DNA of 64,000 bases from an uncultured Bacteroides sp. (GTDB lineage Bacteria; Bacteroidota; Bacteroidia; Bacteroidales; Bacteroidaceae). Below, piece by piece: positions 56,188-64,000 of the stretch. The stretch spans positions 141,670 to 205,669 of the forward strand of contig CAMQVH010000003.1 of assembly GCA_947038155.1 (NCBI GenBank). Reading direction: 5' to 3'. The number at the start of each line of letters is the position of its first letter. Position 1 is the first letter of the stretch. A model generated the notes under the pieces. It did no database searches and had not been told where the DNA came from. It saw nothing but the letters and a program-made list of their open reading frames with translations. The position numbers and the translations under genes were made by a program.

Positions 56188-56594
56188 TTAAAATGATTAT
56201 TAATTATACATTGTATGGTCTGTGAAAAACCACGCTAAAGTACTACTTTTCCACGATATACGAAAGTTTTTCCGAAGAAAGTTTTTTTCTGCTTGAAGGA
56301 CAGTCTGTTTGTCTATATTTAGTTATTAAAATTAAAAATTTCAAGGAACGAATTGACTTCTAACCATTAATATTAGAAAAAGAAATGAGAAAAAGAATAA
56401 ATACTACCATTAAGGAGACCATATTTGTGAAAAACAGGGAGTGGTATTTGTTATACCTTATATATATAATACAAAGCCTTGTTTTTATGGCACGCCATTT
56501 GTAGATATAAGAAATAAAGCAAATATGCAATACAAACTTGATTAAATGCGTATATTTGCCAGTAAATAACCCCTTAGAAGAAAAGGAAAAAAGT
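56188..56594. other. Divergent intergenic region between gyrA and clpC
   Basis: 407 bases of AT-rich sequence with no convincing gene. It holds a weak hairpin GGTAT...ATACC at 56443-56457 and a -7-like TATATTTG at 56551-56558 for clpC. No clear gyrA promoter was recognised. Confidence 0.55.
56551..56558 (+). promoter_or_regulatory. Candidate -7 box of clpC (TATATTTG)
   Basis: It matches TAnnTTTG, 36 bases upstream of the chosen ATG at 56595. The alternative start at 56538 lies upstream of it, which supports the shorter protein. Confidence 0.5.
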
Positions 56595-59120
56595 ATGAAT
56601 AATCAATTCTCACAAAGAGTTTCCGACATTATCGTCTATAGCAAGGAAGAAGCTAACCGGTTGAGGAGTAGGCATATCGGACCTGAGCACCTACTTCTGG
56701 GAATGCTTCGTGACGGTGAAGGAAAAGCTATCGAGATATTGTCAAAACTCAACACCAATTTAGCTGCAGTAAAGCAGCAGATTGAAGCTCGGCTGAAGAC
56801 AGAAGCTGATGATATGCTATTGCCTGATGCAGAGATACCGTTGTCTAATGACGCGGCAAAAATATTAAAAATGTGTATTTTAGAAGCACGTGGAATGAAA
56901 AGTAATATAGCTGATACAGAGCATGTTTTGTTAGCGATCCTAAGAGAAAGAAACAATATGGCTGCTTCCGTGCTCGAAGCTAATGACGTTAATTACGTGA
57001 AAGTGTTGGAACAAGCCACATTGCAACCGGATGTAAATTCCGGTATGGGATTCCCGGAAGACGATGATGATGAAGAAATGTCTTCTCCCCGATCTGGTGG
57101 AAGCGGTTCGGAAGAACGCCAGCAACAGGCACAAACAGCTTCAAAAAAACCGGCCAATGACACGCCTGTACTTGACAATTTCGGTACAGATATGACAAAA
57201 GCGGCAGAAGAAGGACGTTTGGACCCTGTAGTAGGCAGAGAAAAGGAAATTGAACGCTTGGCTCAAATTCTGAGTCGCCGCAAAAAGAACAATCCGATTC
57301 TGATCGGTGAACCTGGTGTAGGAAAATCAGCAATCGTTGAAGGACTAGCTTTGAGAATTATTCAAAAGAAAGTCTCACGCATCTTGTTTGATAAGCGAGT
57401 CGTAGCTCTTGACATGACCGCAGTTGTGGCAGGAACAAAGTACCGTGGCCAATTTGAAGAACGTATTCGTTCCATTCTCAACGAGTTACAAAGGAATCCG
57501 AATGTAATCCTGTTCATTGATGAGATCCATACAATTGTAGGTGCAGGTTCTGCAGCCGGTTCAATGGATGCAGCCAATATGCTGAAACCTGCATTGGCAC
57601 GCGGCGAAATACAATGTATTGGTGCTACTACCCTTGATGAATACCGTAAGAATATAGAAAAAGACGGCGCTTTGGAACGTCGTTTCCAAAAAGTTATGGT
57701 GGAACCCACTACTGCTGCCGAAACTCTTCAGATTCTGCGTAACATCAAGGATAAATATGAAGATCATCATAACGTGAACTATACAGATGAAGCATTGGAA
57801 GCTTGTGTCAAGTTGACAGACCGTTATATTACGGACCGTAACTTCCCTGATAAAGCTATTGACGCTTTGGATGAAGCAGGATCACGTGTACATCTGACCA
57901 ACGTCAATGTGCCCAAGGAAATCGAAGAGCAGGAAAAACTCATCGAAGAAGCTAAAAGCAAGAAAAATGAAGCTGTGAAATCGCAGAATTTTGAACTCGC
58001 TGCCAGTTTCCGAGATAAGGAGAAAGAGCTTACGCTTCAGTTGGACGAAATGAAACGGGAATGGGAAAACAGCCTGAAAGAGAACAGACAGACTGTTGAT
58101 GCAGAGGAAATTGCCAATGTTATTTCTATGATGTCCGGCATTCCGGTACAGCGTATGGCGCAAGCCGAAGGAATTAAGCTAGCCGGCATGAAGGAGGATC
58201 TGCAATCGAAAGTGATCGCACAAGATCCGGCTATAGAGAAACTGGTTAAAGCTATTTTAAGAAGCCGTGTGGGATTGAAGGATCCCAATAAGCCCATTGG
58301 AACCTTTATGTTCTTAGGCCCGACTGGTGTAGGTAAAACCCATTTAGCCAAAGAATTGGCAAAATATATGTTCGGCTCTTCCGATGCACTGATTCGTATA
58401 GACATGAGCGAATTTATGGAAAAATTCACTGTCTCACGTCTGGTCGGAGCTCCTCCGGGATATGTAGGATATGAAGAAGGCGGACAATTAACTGAAAAAG
58501 TACGTCGCAAACCTTATTCTATCGTCTTGCTTGATGAGATCGAAAAAGCACATCCGGATGTGTTCAATCTCCTTCTTCAAGTGATGGACGAAGGCCGTCT
58601 AACTGACAGTTATGGCAGAATGGTTGATTTTAAAAATACAGTTATTATCATGACTTCCAATATTGGCACCCGCCAGTTAAAGGAGTTTGGACGTGGTGTA
58701 GGATTTGCTACACAAAGCCGTCTGGATGATAAAGAGTTCTCGCGAAGTGTTATACAAAAAGCATTAAATAAATCATTCGCGCCAGAATTTATCAATCGTG
58801 TCGATGAAATCATAACATTTGACCAACTCTCTTTGGAAGCCATCACGAAAATCATTGATATTGAGCTAAAAGGACTATATGATCGTATTGAATCTATTGG
58901 ATATAAGCTAGTTATTGATGATGAAGCAAAAAGATTTGTGGCCGAAAAAGGATACGACGTGCAATTCGGAGCCCGCCCTTTAAAACGAGCTATTCAAACT
59001 CATCTAGAGGATGGACTGTCAGAACTCATTATAACTTCTTCTCTGAAAGAAAAAGATGTCATTCAAGTCTCTCTGAATAAAGAGAAAGGTGAATTGGAGA
59101 TGAAAGTTATTGCATCTTGA
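56595..59120 (+). CDS. clpC: ATP-dependent Clp protease ATP-binding subunit ClpC
   Basis: An 841-residue Hsp100 unfoldase from the ATG at 56595. Clp_N double repeat at 1-145 ([34 protein letters not shown]). The first AAA domain has Walker A GEPGVGKS (about 237) and Walker [14 protein letters not shown]-type coiled coil lies near 450-485 ([20 protein letters not shown]). The second AAA domain has Walker [11 protein letters not shown] (about 575) and LLDEIEKAH, then the D2-small domain. The UVR segment and lack of a long ClpB middle domain favour ClpC over ClpB. It would feed substrates to ClpP, which is not in this window. Confidence 0.95.
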   Translation: MNNQFSQRVSDIIVYSKEEANRLRSRHIGPEHLLLGMLRDGEGKAIEILSKLNTNLAAVKQQIEARLKTEADDMLLPDAEIPLSNDAAKILKMCILEARGMKSNIADTEHVLLAILRERNNMAASVLEANDVNYVKVLEQATLQPDVNSGMGFPEDDDDEEMSSPRSGGSGSEERQQQAQTASKKPANDTPVLDNFGTDMTKAAEEGRLDPVVGREKEIERLAQILSRRKKNNPILIGEPGVGKSAIVEGLALRIIQKKVSRILFDKRVVALDMTAVVAGTKYRGQFEERIRSILNELQRNPNVILFIDEIHTIVGAGSAAGSMDAANMLKPALARGEIQCIGATTLDEYRKNIEKDGALERRFQKVMVEPTTAAETLQILRNIKDKYEDHHNVNYTDEALEACVKLTDRYITDRNFPDKAIDALDEAGSRVHLTNVNVPKEIEEQEKLIEEAKSKKNEAVKSQNFELAASFRDKEKELTLQLDEMKREWENSLKENRQTVDAEEIANVISMMSGIPVQRMAQAEGIKLAGMKEDLQSKVIAQDPAIEKLVKAILRSRVGLKDPNKPIGTFMFLGPTGVGKTHLAKELAKYMFGSSDALIRIDMSEFMEKFTVSRLVGAPPGYVGYEEGGQLTEKVRRKPYSIVLLDEIEKAHPDVFNLLLQVMDEGRLTDSYGRMVDFKNTVIIMTSNIGTRQLKEFGRGVGFATQSRLDDKEFSRSVIQKALNKSFAPEFINRVDEIITFDQLSLEAITKIIDIELKGLYDRIESIGYKLVIDDEAKRFVAEKGYDVQFGARPLKRAIQTHLEDGLSELIITSSLKEKDVIQVSLNKEKGELEMKVIAS

Positions 59121-59161
59121 AAGAAGATTGCTTAAATAAGATAAGTTATAAAATATGCCAG

Positions 59162-59194
59162 AATGTCAGACCTTAGGGTCTGGCATTTTTTTTG
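59162..59194 (+). terminator. Intrinsic terminator of clpC
   Basis: AATGTCAGACC at 59162-59172 pairs with GGTCTGGCATT at 59177-59187 (one T-G wobble), with a long T tract, 41 bases after the clpC stop. Confidence 0.92.
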
Positions 59195-59259
59195 TCTCTA
59201 TCTGAACAAATATCAATTAAAAACATTCTAATAAATAAACCAAAAAAATATACGTTATT

Positions 59260-61305
59260 ATGCAAAAAGGTAATATTGGGGTTACAACAGAGAACATTTT
59301 CCCTATCATCAAAAAGTTCTTGTACAGTGACCATGAAATTTTTCTTCGTGAATTAGTGTCTAACGCAGTAGATGCCACTCAGAAACTGAACACCCTTGCT
59401 TCCATTGGAGAGTTTAAAGGTGAACTGGGCGATCTGACAATTCACGTTGAATTAGGTAAAGACACTATTACTATCTCCGACCGTGGTATTGGTCTGACTG
59501 CAGAAGAAATAGAAAAGTACATTAATCAGATTGCATTTTCAGGAGCAAATGATTTTCTGGAAAAATACAAAGATGATGCAAATGCAATCATCGGACATTT
59601 CGGTTTAGGCTTCTATTCTGCCTTTATGGTTGCAAAAAAGGTTGAAATTATCACCAAATCCTACAGAGACGAAGCACAAGCTATAAAATGGACTTGTGAT
59701 GGTAGCCCTGAATTCACTATTGAAGAAGTAGATAAGGCAGATCGTGGTTCAGATATCATCTTATATATCGATGACGATTGCAAAGAATTCCTCGAAGAAA
59801 CACGTGTTTCTGAGCTTCTGAAGAAATATTGCAGCTTCCTTCCTGTCCCCATTGCATTCGGAAAAAAGAAAGAATGGAAAGATGGCAAACAGGTAGAAAC
59901 CACTGAAGACAATATTATTAACGACACCACTCCTTTGTGGACTCGTAAGCCGAGCGAACTGTCGGACGAGGATTATAAGTCGTTCTATACCAAGTTGTAC
60001 CCGATGTCAGACGAGCCATTATTTTGGATTCATCTGAATGTAGATTATCCGTTCCATCTGACCGGTATCCTCTATTTCCCGAAAGTAAAGAGCAATATAG
60101 AGCTGAATAAAAATAAGATTCAATTATATTGCAACCAAGTATATGTAACGGATTCTGTAGAAGGAATTGTACCGGACTTCTTGACTTTATTACATGGAGT
60201 TATTGATTCTCCGGATATTCCATTGAATGTATCCCGTTCTTATTTGCAAAGCGACTCGAATGTGAAGAAGATTTCTACCTATATCACAAAGAAAGTTTCC
60301 GACCGCCTGCAATCGATTTTCAAGAACGACCGCAAACAGTTCGAAGAGAAGTGGAATGATTTGAAAATATTTATCAATTACGGCATGCTTACTCAAGAGG
60401 ATTTCTATGAGAAAGCGCAAAAATTCGCCCTTTTCACCGATACAGATAACAAACATTATACATTTGAAGAGTATCAGACCCTTATTAAAGATAATCAGAC
60501 AGACAAAGATGGAAATCTGATCTATTTGTATGCTAATAATAAGGATGAACAATTCAGTTATATCGAGGCTGCCACCAACAAGGGGTACAATGTTCTGCTT
60601 ATGGATGGTCAATTAGATGTAGCTATGGTAAGTATGTTGGAACAGAAGTTTGAGAAATCTCGCTTCACCCGTGTAGACAGCGATGTTATCGACAACCTTA
60701 TCATCAAAGAAGACAAGAAAAACGAGACATTGGAAGGAGAAAAGCAAGAAGCTATCACAACTGCTTTCAAGAGCCAATTGCCCAAAATGGATAAAGTTGA
60801 GTTCAATGTAATGACACAGGCATTGGGAGACAATTCAGCTCCGGTAATGATTACTCAAAGCGAATATATGCGTCGTATGAAGGAAATGGCAAATATTCAG
60901 GCCGGAATGAGCTTCTATGGAGAGATGCCGGATATGTTCAATCTGGTTCTGAACTCCGACCATAAGCTTATCAAGCAAGTGCTTGACGAAGAAGAAGCAA
61001 CTTGTCACCCTGAAGTAGCTCCTATACAAACAGAGATGAATAGTGTCAGCAAGCGTCGCAATGAACTAAAAGACAGCCAAAAAGACAAGAAGGAAGAAGA
61101 TATTCCTACTGCGGAGAAAGATGAATTGAATGAGCTGGATAAAAAATGGGATGAACTGAAAAATAAAAAAGAAGGCATCTTTGCAGGATATGCCAGCAAC
61201 AACAAGGTAATCCGTCAACTCATCGACCTGGCTTTATTGCAAAACAATATGCTAAAAGGTGAAGCTCTGAACAACTTCGTGAAGCGCAGTATTGAGCTGA
61301 TTTAA
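59260..61305 (+). CDS. htpG: Molecular chaperone HtpG (Hsp90)
   Basis: A 681-residue Hsp90. The N-terminal GHKL ATPase domain has LRELVSNAVDATQKL, ISDRGIGLT and IGHFGLGFYSAF. The middle domain includes RKPSELSDEDYKSFY and the C-terminal dimerisation domain holds SQSEYMRR-type and DMFNLVLNSDH segments. A Lys/Glu/Asp-rich linker (KDSQKDKKEEDIPTAEKDEL) lies in the last quarter; such an extension is typical for Bacteroidota HtpG and makes it longer than the Escherichia coli protein. It is monocistronic, between the clpC and htpG terminators. Confidence 0.97.
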   Translation: MQKGNIGVTTENIFPIIKKFLYSDHEIFLRELVSNAVDATQKLNTLASIGEFKGELGDLTIHVELGKDTITISDRGIGLTAEEIEKYINQIAFSGANDFLEKYKDDANAIIGHFGLGFYSAFMVAKKVEIITKSYRDEAQAIKWTCDGSPEFTIEEVDKADRGSDIILYIDDDCKEFLEETRVSELLKKYCSFLPVPIAFGKKKEWKDGKQVETTEDNIINDTTPLWTRKPSELSDEDYKSFYTKLYPMSDEPLFWIHLNVDYPFHLTGILYFPKVKSNIELNKNKIQLYCNQVYVTDSVEGIVPDFLTLLHGVIDSPDIPLNVSRSYLQSDSNVKKISTYITKKVSDRLQSIFKNDRKQFEEKWNDLKIFINYGMLTQEDFYEKAQKFALFTDTDNKHYTFEEYQTLIKDNQTDKDGNLIYLYANNKDEQFSYIEAATNKGYNVLLMDGQLDVAMVSMLEQKFEKSRFTRVDSDVIDNLIIKEDKKNETLEGEKQEAITTAFKSQLPKMDKVEFNVMTQALGDNSAPVMITQSEYMRRMKEMANIQAGMSFYGEMPDMFNLVLNSDHKLIKQVLDEEEATCHPEVAPIQTEMNSVSKRRNELKDSQKDKKEEDIPTAEKDELNELDKKWDELKNKKEGIFAGYASNNKVIRQLIDLALLQNNMLKGEALNNFVKRSIELI

Positions 61306-61337
61306 TACCGCCCCTTTATTTATAACATAAATCAATG

Positions 61338-61379
61338 AAAGAGCATTCAACACTAAAACGTGTTGCAATGCTCTTTTTT
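61338..61379 (+). terminator. Intrinsic terminator of htpG
   Basis: AAAGAGCATT (61338-61347) pairs with AATGCTCTTT (61367-61376), extended inward by CAACAC (61348-61353) with GTGTTG (61360-61365), followed by T residues. Confidence 0.9.
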
Positions 61380-61474
61380 CATCATAAAACGAACGCTAAA
61401 ATATCGATAAATTGGAAAGTATTGTATATATTTGAACACTAAATGATAAATACTTCAATTGTTTGATTTGGGTT

Positions 61475-63775
61475 ATGAGAAAAATACTTTTAGTGTTAAT
61501 TGCTATATGGTTATTCATGCCGACTGTCTGTGCCCAAAAAGTAGGTCTTGTCTTAAGTGGTGGCGGTGCCAAAGGATTGACACACATCGGCATCATTCGC
61601 GCCTTAGAAGAAAATAACATTCCTATCGATTATATTACAGGAACTTCCATGGGAGCCATTATCGGCTCTCTTTATGCGATGGGGTATTCTCCTGATGATA
61701 TGGAAGAATTATTGAAGTCAGAAGACTTTAAAAGATGGTATTCTGGACAAATAGAAGAGAAATACGTATACCACTTCAAGAAAAATGTCCCGACACCGGA
61801 GTTTTTTAATATCCGTTTCTCATTCAAAGACTCATTAAAAAACTTCAAACCACAATTTCTGCCCACAAGCGTAGTAAATCCCATACAGATGAATCTGGTT
61901 TTTGTAGATTTGTATGCACGCGCTACAGCTTCGTGTAAAGGTGATTTCGACAAGTTGTTCGTTCCTTTCCGATGCATAGCTTCTGATGTCTACAATAAAA
62001 AGCAACTCGTAATGAGAAACGGAGATTTAGGAGATGCCGTCCGAGCTTCCATGAGCTTTCCCTTTATGTTTAAGCCTATAGAGATTGACAATGTGCTGGC
62101 ATATGACGGAGGGATCTACAATAATTTCCCAACAGACGTTATGAGAGACGATTTTCATCCGGATATTATAATTGGAAGTGTGGTATCTACAAACCCCACC
62201 AAACCCAAGGAAAATGACCTCATGAGCCAGATAGAAAACATGGTCATGCAAAAAACCGACTATTCTATTCCGGATTCAATGGGTATTCTGATGACATTCA
62301 AATATGACAATGTCAGCTTGATGGATTTTCAGCGAATAGATGAATTGCATGATATCGGATATAACCGAACCATAAGCATGATGGATTCTATAAAAAGCCG
62401 TATACAAAGGAGGGTTAATTTGGATAATATACGTTTGAGAAGAATGGTATACCGAAGTAACTATCCGGAATTACGCTTCAAAAACATCATTATTGACGGA
62501 GCCACCCCCCAACAACAGGCATATATTAAAAAAGAATTTCATAGCTCTGACAATAAGGAATTCACTTACGAAGACTTGAAAGAAGGCTATTTCCGGCTGC
62601 TTTCAGACAACATGATTTCCGAAATCATCCCGCACGCCGTATATAATCCGGAGGATGAAACGTATGATCTGCATTTAAAAGTCAAACTGGAAAATAATTT
62701 TGCCGTACGATTAGGTGGGAATATTTCTACGTCCAACACGAATCAAATTTATCTCGGGCTCAGCTATCAGGATTTAAATTACTATGCGAAAGAATTTCTT
62801 TTTGACGGTCAACTCGGGAAAGTCTATAATAATGCACAATTCATGGCTAAGATCGACTTTTCTACTGCGATCCCGACCTCTTACCGCTTTATCGCATCTA
62901 TTACTACTTTCGATTATTTTAAAAAAGACAAGTTATTTTCCAGAAATGACAAACCGGCATTTAATCAGAAAGACGAACGCTTCCTTAAACTTCAGGTAGG
63001 GCTACCGTTCCTTTTAAGTAAACGAGCTGAATTTGGAATAGGAATCGCCAGAATAGAAGACAAATATTTCCAGAGAAATATCATCGATTTTGAGAAAGAC
63101 AGATTCGACAGAAGCCGTTATGATTTATTCGGCGGCTCTATCAGCTTCAATGGAAGCACACTTAATTCACGGCAATACCCGACACAAGGCTACAAAGAAG
63201 CTCTTGTTGCACAGATATTCATGGGACGGGAAAGATTCTATCCAGGTGAAGAGACCAAAGGAGTTCAAATAAATAAAGAACACCATTCCTGGCTGCAATT
63301 ATCATATATGAAAGAAAAATACCATACGATGAGCGAACACTGGGTTTTGGGATGGTATTTAAAAGCTTTGTACGCTTCCAAGAACTTTTCCGAGAATTAT
63401 ACGGCGACTATGATGCAAGCAGGTGAGTTTTCACCTACTCTACATAGCAAACTCACCTATAATGAAGCTTTCCGCGCCAATCAATTTGTGGGAGCCGGCA
63501 TTCGTCCCATCTATCGTCTCAATCAAATGTTCCATCTGCGAGGTGAATTTTATGGTTTTATGCCTATATATCCGATTGAAAGAAACTCATTAAATAAGGC
63601 ATATTATGGAAAAGCCTTCTCTAAATTCGAATATTTAGGAGAAATTTCTGTTGTGTGTCAATTACCGTTCGGAGACATCTCTGCTTATGTAAATCATTAT
63701 AGCTCACCGAGAAGAGAGTGGAATGTCGGATTAAGTATCGGTTTCCAACTGTTTAATTACCGTTTCATCGAATAA
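61475..63775 (+). CDS. Patatin-like phospholipase with outer-membrane barrel (PlpD-like)
   Basis: A 766-residue protein from the ATG at 61475. Signal peptide at about 1-20 (ILLVLIAIWLFMPTVCAQ). Patatin domain at about 22-215 with oxyanion motif SGGGAKG, nucleophile Ser58 in GTSMG and catalytic Asp211 in DGGIYNN, so the Ser-Asp dyad is intact. A POTRA-like region follows at about 335-405 and a 16-strand-type surface-antigen/Omp85-like barrel fills the rest, ending in aromatic residues (LFNYRFIE). This domain order matches the patatin-autotransporter (type Vd) group, which exposes or releases a phospholipase. The gene is monocistronic, upstream of two tRNA genes. Confidence 0.92.
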   Translation: MRKILLVLIAIWLFMPTVCAQKVGLVLSGGGAKGLTHIGIIRALEENNIPIDYITGTSMGAIIGSLYAMGYSPDDMEELLKSEDFKRWYSGQIEEKYVYHFKKNVPTPEFFNIRFSFKDSLKNFKPQFLPTSVVNPIQMNLVFVDLYARATASCKGDFDKLFVPFRCIASDVYNKKQLVMRNGDLGDAVRASMSFPFMFKPIEIDNVLAYDGGIYNNFPTDVMRDDFHPDIIIGSVVSTNPTKPKENDLMSQIENMVMQKTDYSIPDSMGILMTFKYDNVSLMDFQRIDELHDIGYNRTISMMDSIKSRIQRRVNLDNIRLRRMVYRSNYPELRFKNIIIDGATPQQQAYIKKEFHSSDNKEFTYEDLKEGYFRLLSDNMISEIIPHAVYNPEDETYDLHLKVKLENNFAVRLGGNISTSNTNQIYLGLSYQDLNYYAKEFLFDGQLGKVYNNAQFMAKIDFSTAIPTSYRFIASITTFDYFKKDKLFSRNDKPAFNQKDERFLKLQVGLPFLLSKRAEFGIGIARIEDKYFQRNIIDFEKDRFDRSRYDLFGGSISFNGSTLNSRQYPTQGYKEALVAQIFMGRERFYPGEETKGVQINKEHHSWLQLSYMKEKYHTMSEHWVLGWYLKALYASKNFSENYTATMMQAGEFSPTLHSKLTYNEAFRANQFVGAGIRPIYRLNQMFHLRGEFYGFMPIYPIERNSLNKAYYGKAFSKFEYLGEISVVCQLPFGDISAYVNHYSSPRREWNVGLSIGFQLFNYRFIE

Positions 63776-63802
63776 TTTTCTACAAAAAAAAGTCGCCGAA
63801 TG

Positions 63803-63833
63803 CTTGCTAATTCGGGAAAAGTCCGTATCTTTG
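63803..63833 (+). promoter_or_regulatory. Promoter of the tRNA-Arg pair
   Basis: CTTG at 63803-63806, a 19-base spacer and TATCTTTG at 63826-63833 match the Bacteroides -33/-7 pattern, 22 bases before the first tRNA. Confidence 0.7.
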
Positions 63834-63854
63834 CACCCGTTAAAACGAAACAAT

Positions 63855-63928
63855 GGTCGCGTAGCTCAACTGAATAGAGTAGCTGACTACGGATCAGCCG
63901 GTTACAGGTTTGAATCCTGTCGCGATCA
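63855..63928 (+). tRNA. tRNA-Arg (anticodon ACG)
   Basis: A 74-base cloverleaf: acceptor GGTCGCG with CGCGATC (one G-T pair), D arm GCTC-AACTGAATA-GAGT, anticodon arm GCTGA-CTACGGA-TCAGC, variable CGGTT and T arm ACAGG-TTTGAAT-CCTGT. The discriminator is A and CCA is not encoded. The D loop has GA instead of GG and the T loop TTTGAAT instead of TTCGAAT. Confidence 0.95.
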
Positions 63929-63948
63929 CTTTTTCGGAAAAACAGAAT

Positions 63949-64000
63949 GGCCGCGTAGCTCAACTGAATAGAGTAGCTGACTACGGATCAGCCGGTTACA
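63949..64000 (+). tRNA. tRNA-Arg (anticodon ACG), second copy, cut by window end
   Basis: The first 52 bases match the preceding tRNA-Arg except position 3 (C instead of T: GGCCGCG). The T arm and acceptor 3' strand lie outside the window. The two genes are 20 bases apart and probably share a transcript. Confidence 0.85.

Noticed and set aside
56538..56594. Longer start for clpC
   Set aside because: The extension includes the -7-like box and lacks Clp_N similarity; [13 protein letters not shown] is the expected ClpC start.

Overview
The window looks like a chromosomal segment of a gut Bacteroides species (phylum Bacteroidota). The evidence is the promoter style (-7 boxes of the form TAnnTTTG), a hybrid two-component system, an ECF sigma/FecR/TonB-receptor cassette, a complete bat operon, Bacteroidota-only families (DUF3098-like, DUF4295, DUF2874/PepSY-like) and an archaeal-type prolyl-tRNA synthetase. 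I cannot fix the species from the sequence alone. No prophage, insertion sequence, CRISPR array, rRNA operon or SusC/SusD polysaccharide utilisation locus was seen.

Layout. 1-606: the end of a larger gene and a small DUF3098-like membrane protein. 701-5038: ECF sigma factor, FecR anti-sigma and an STN-domain TonB receptor. 5347-11149: a tight five-gene operon with a NapG/NapH-like membrane ferredoxin, an aldo/keto reductase ferredoxin lipoprotein, a DUF1893 protein, a BtuB/Cir-like TonB receptor and an ECF-transporter S-component-like protein. Its composition suggests redox-coupled uptake of an unknown small molecule or metal complex. 11213-15202: an orphan hybrid two-component regulator. 15395-20145: a TolC/HlyD/two-permease exporter operon lacking an ATPase gene. 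20146-20885: a long gene-free stretch with iterated palindromes. 20886-22717: tRNA-Gly(CCC) and proS.

22854-29377: a response regulator/histidine kinase pair facing a NEW3-protein/ATPase/permease operon, which is divergent from two PepSY-like secreted proteins. 29442-33998: a giant TamB-like envelope protein with no normal start codon. 34097-41690: housekeeping genes tsaD, cinA, rpmB, rpmG, DUF4295, ftsY, rimO and an HU gene, followed by a protein that joins an HU-like domain to a membrane span and a LysM domain. 41929-50515: moxR, DUF58 and the bat genes (aerotolerance-type von Willebrand A complex). 50649-53578: a small helix-turn-helix protein, a DUF2007-Usp-Usp protein and a TPR protein. 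53611-63775: gyrA (minus strand), clpC, htpG and a patatin/outer-membrane-barrel protein. 63855-64000: two tandem tRNA-Arg(ACG) genes, the second cut by the window edge.

Most genes are core genome. The parts that look least explained are the redox/TonB/S-component operon, the HU-LysM protein, the structured intergenic sequences near 20.4 kb and 35.4 kb, and the start of the TamB-like gene.
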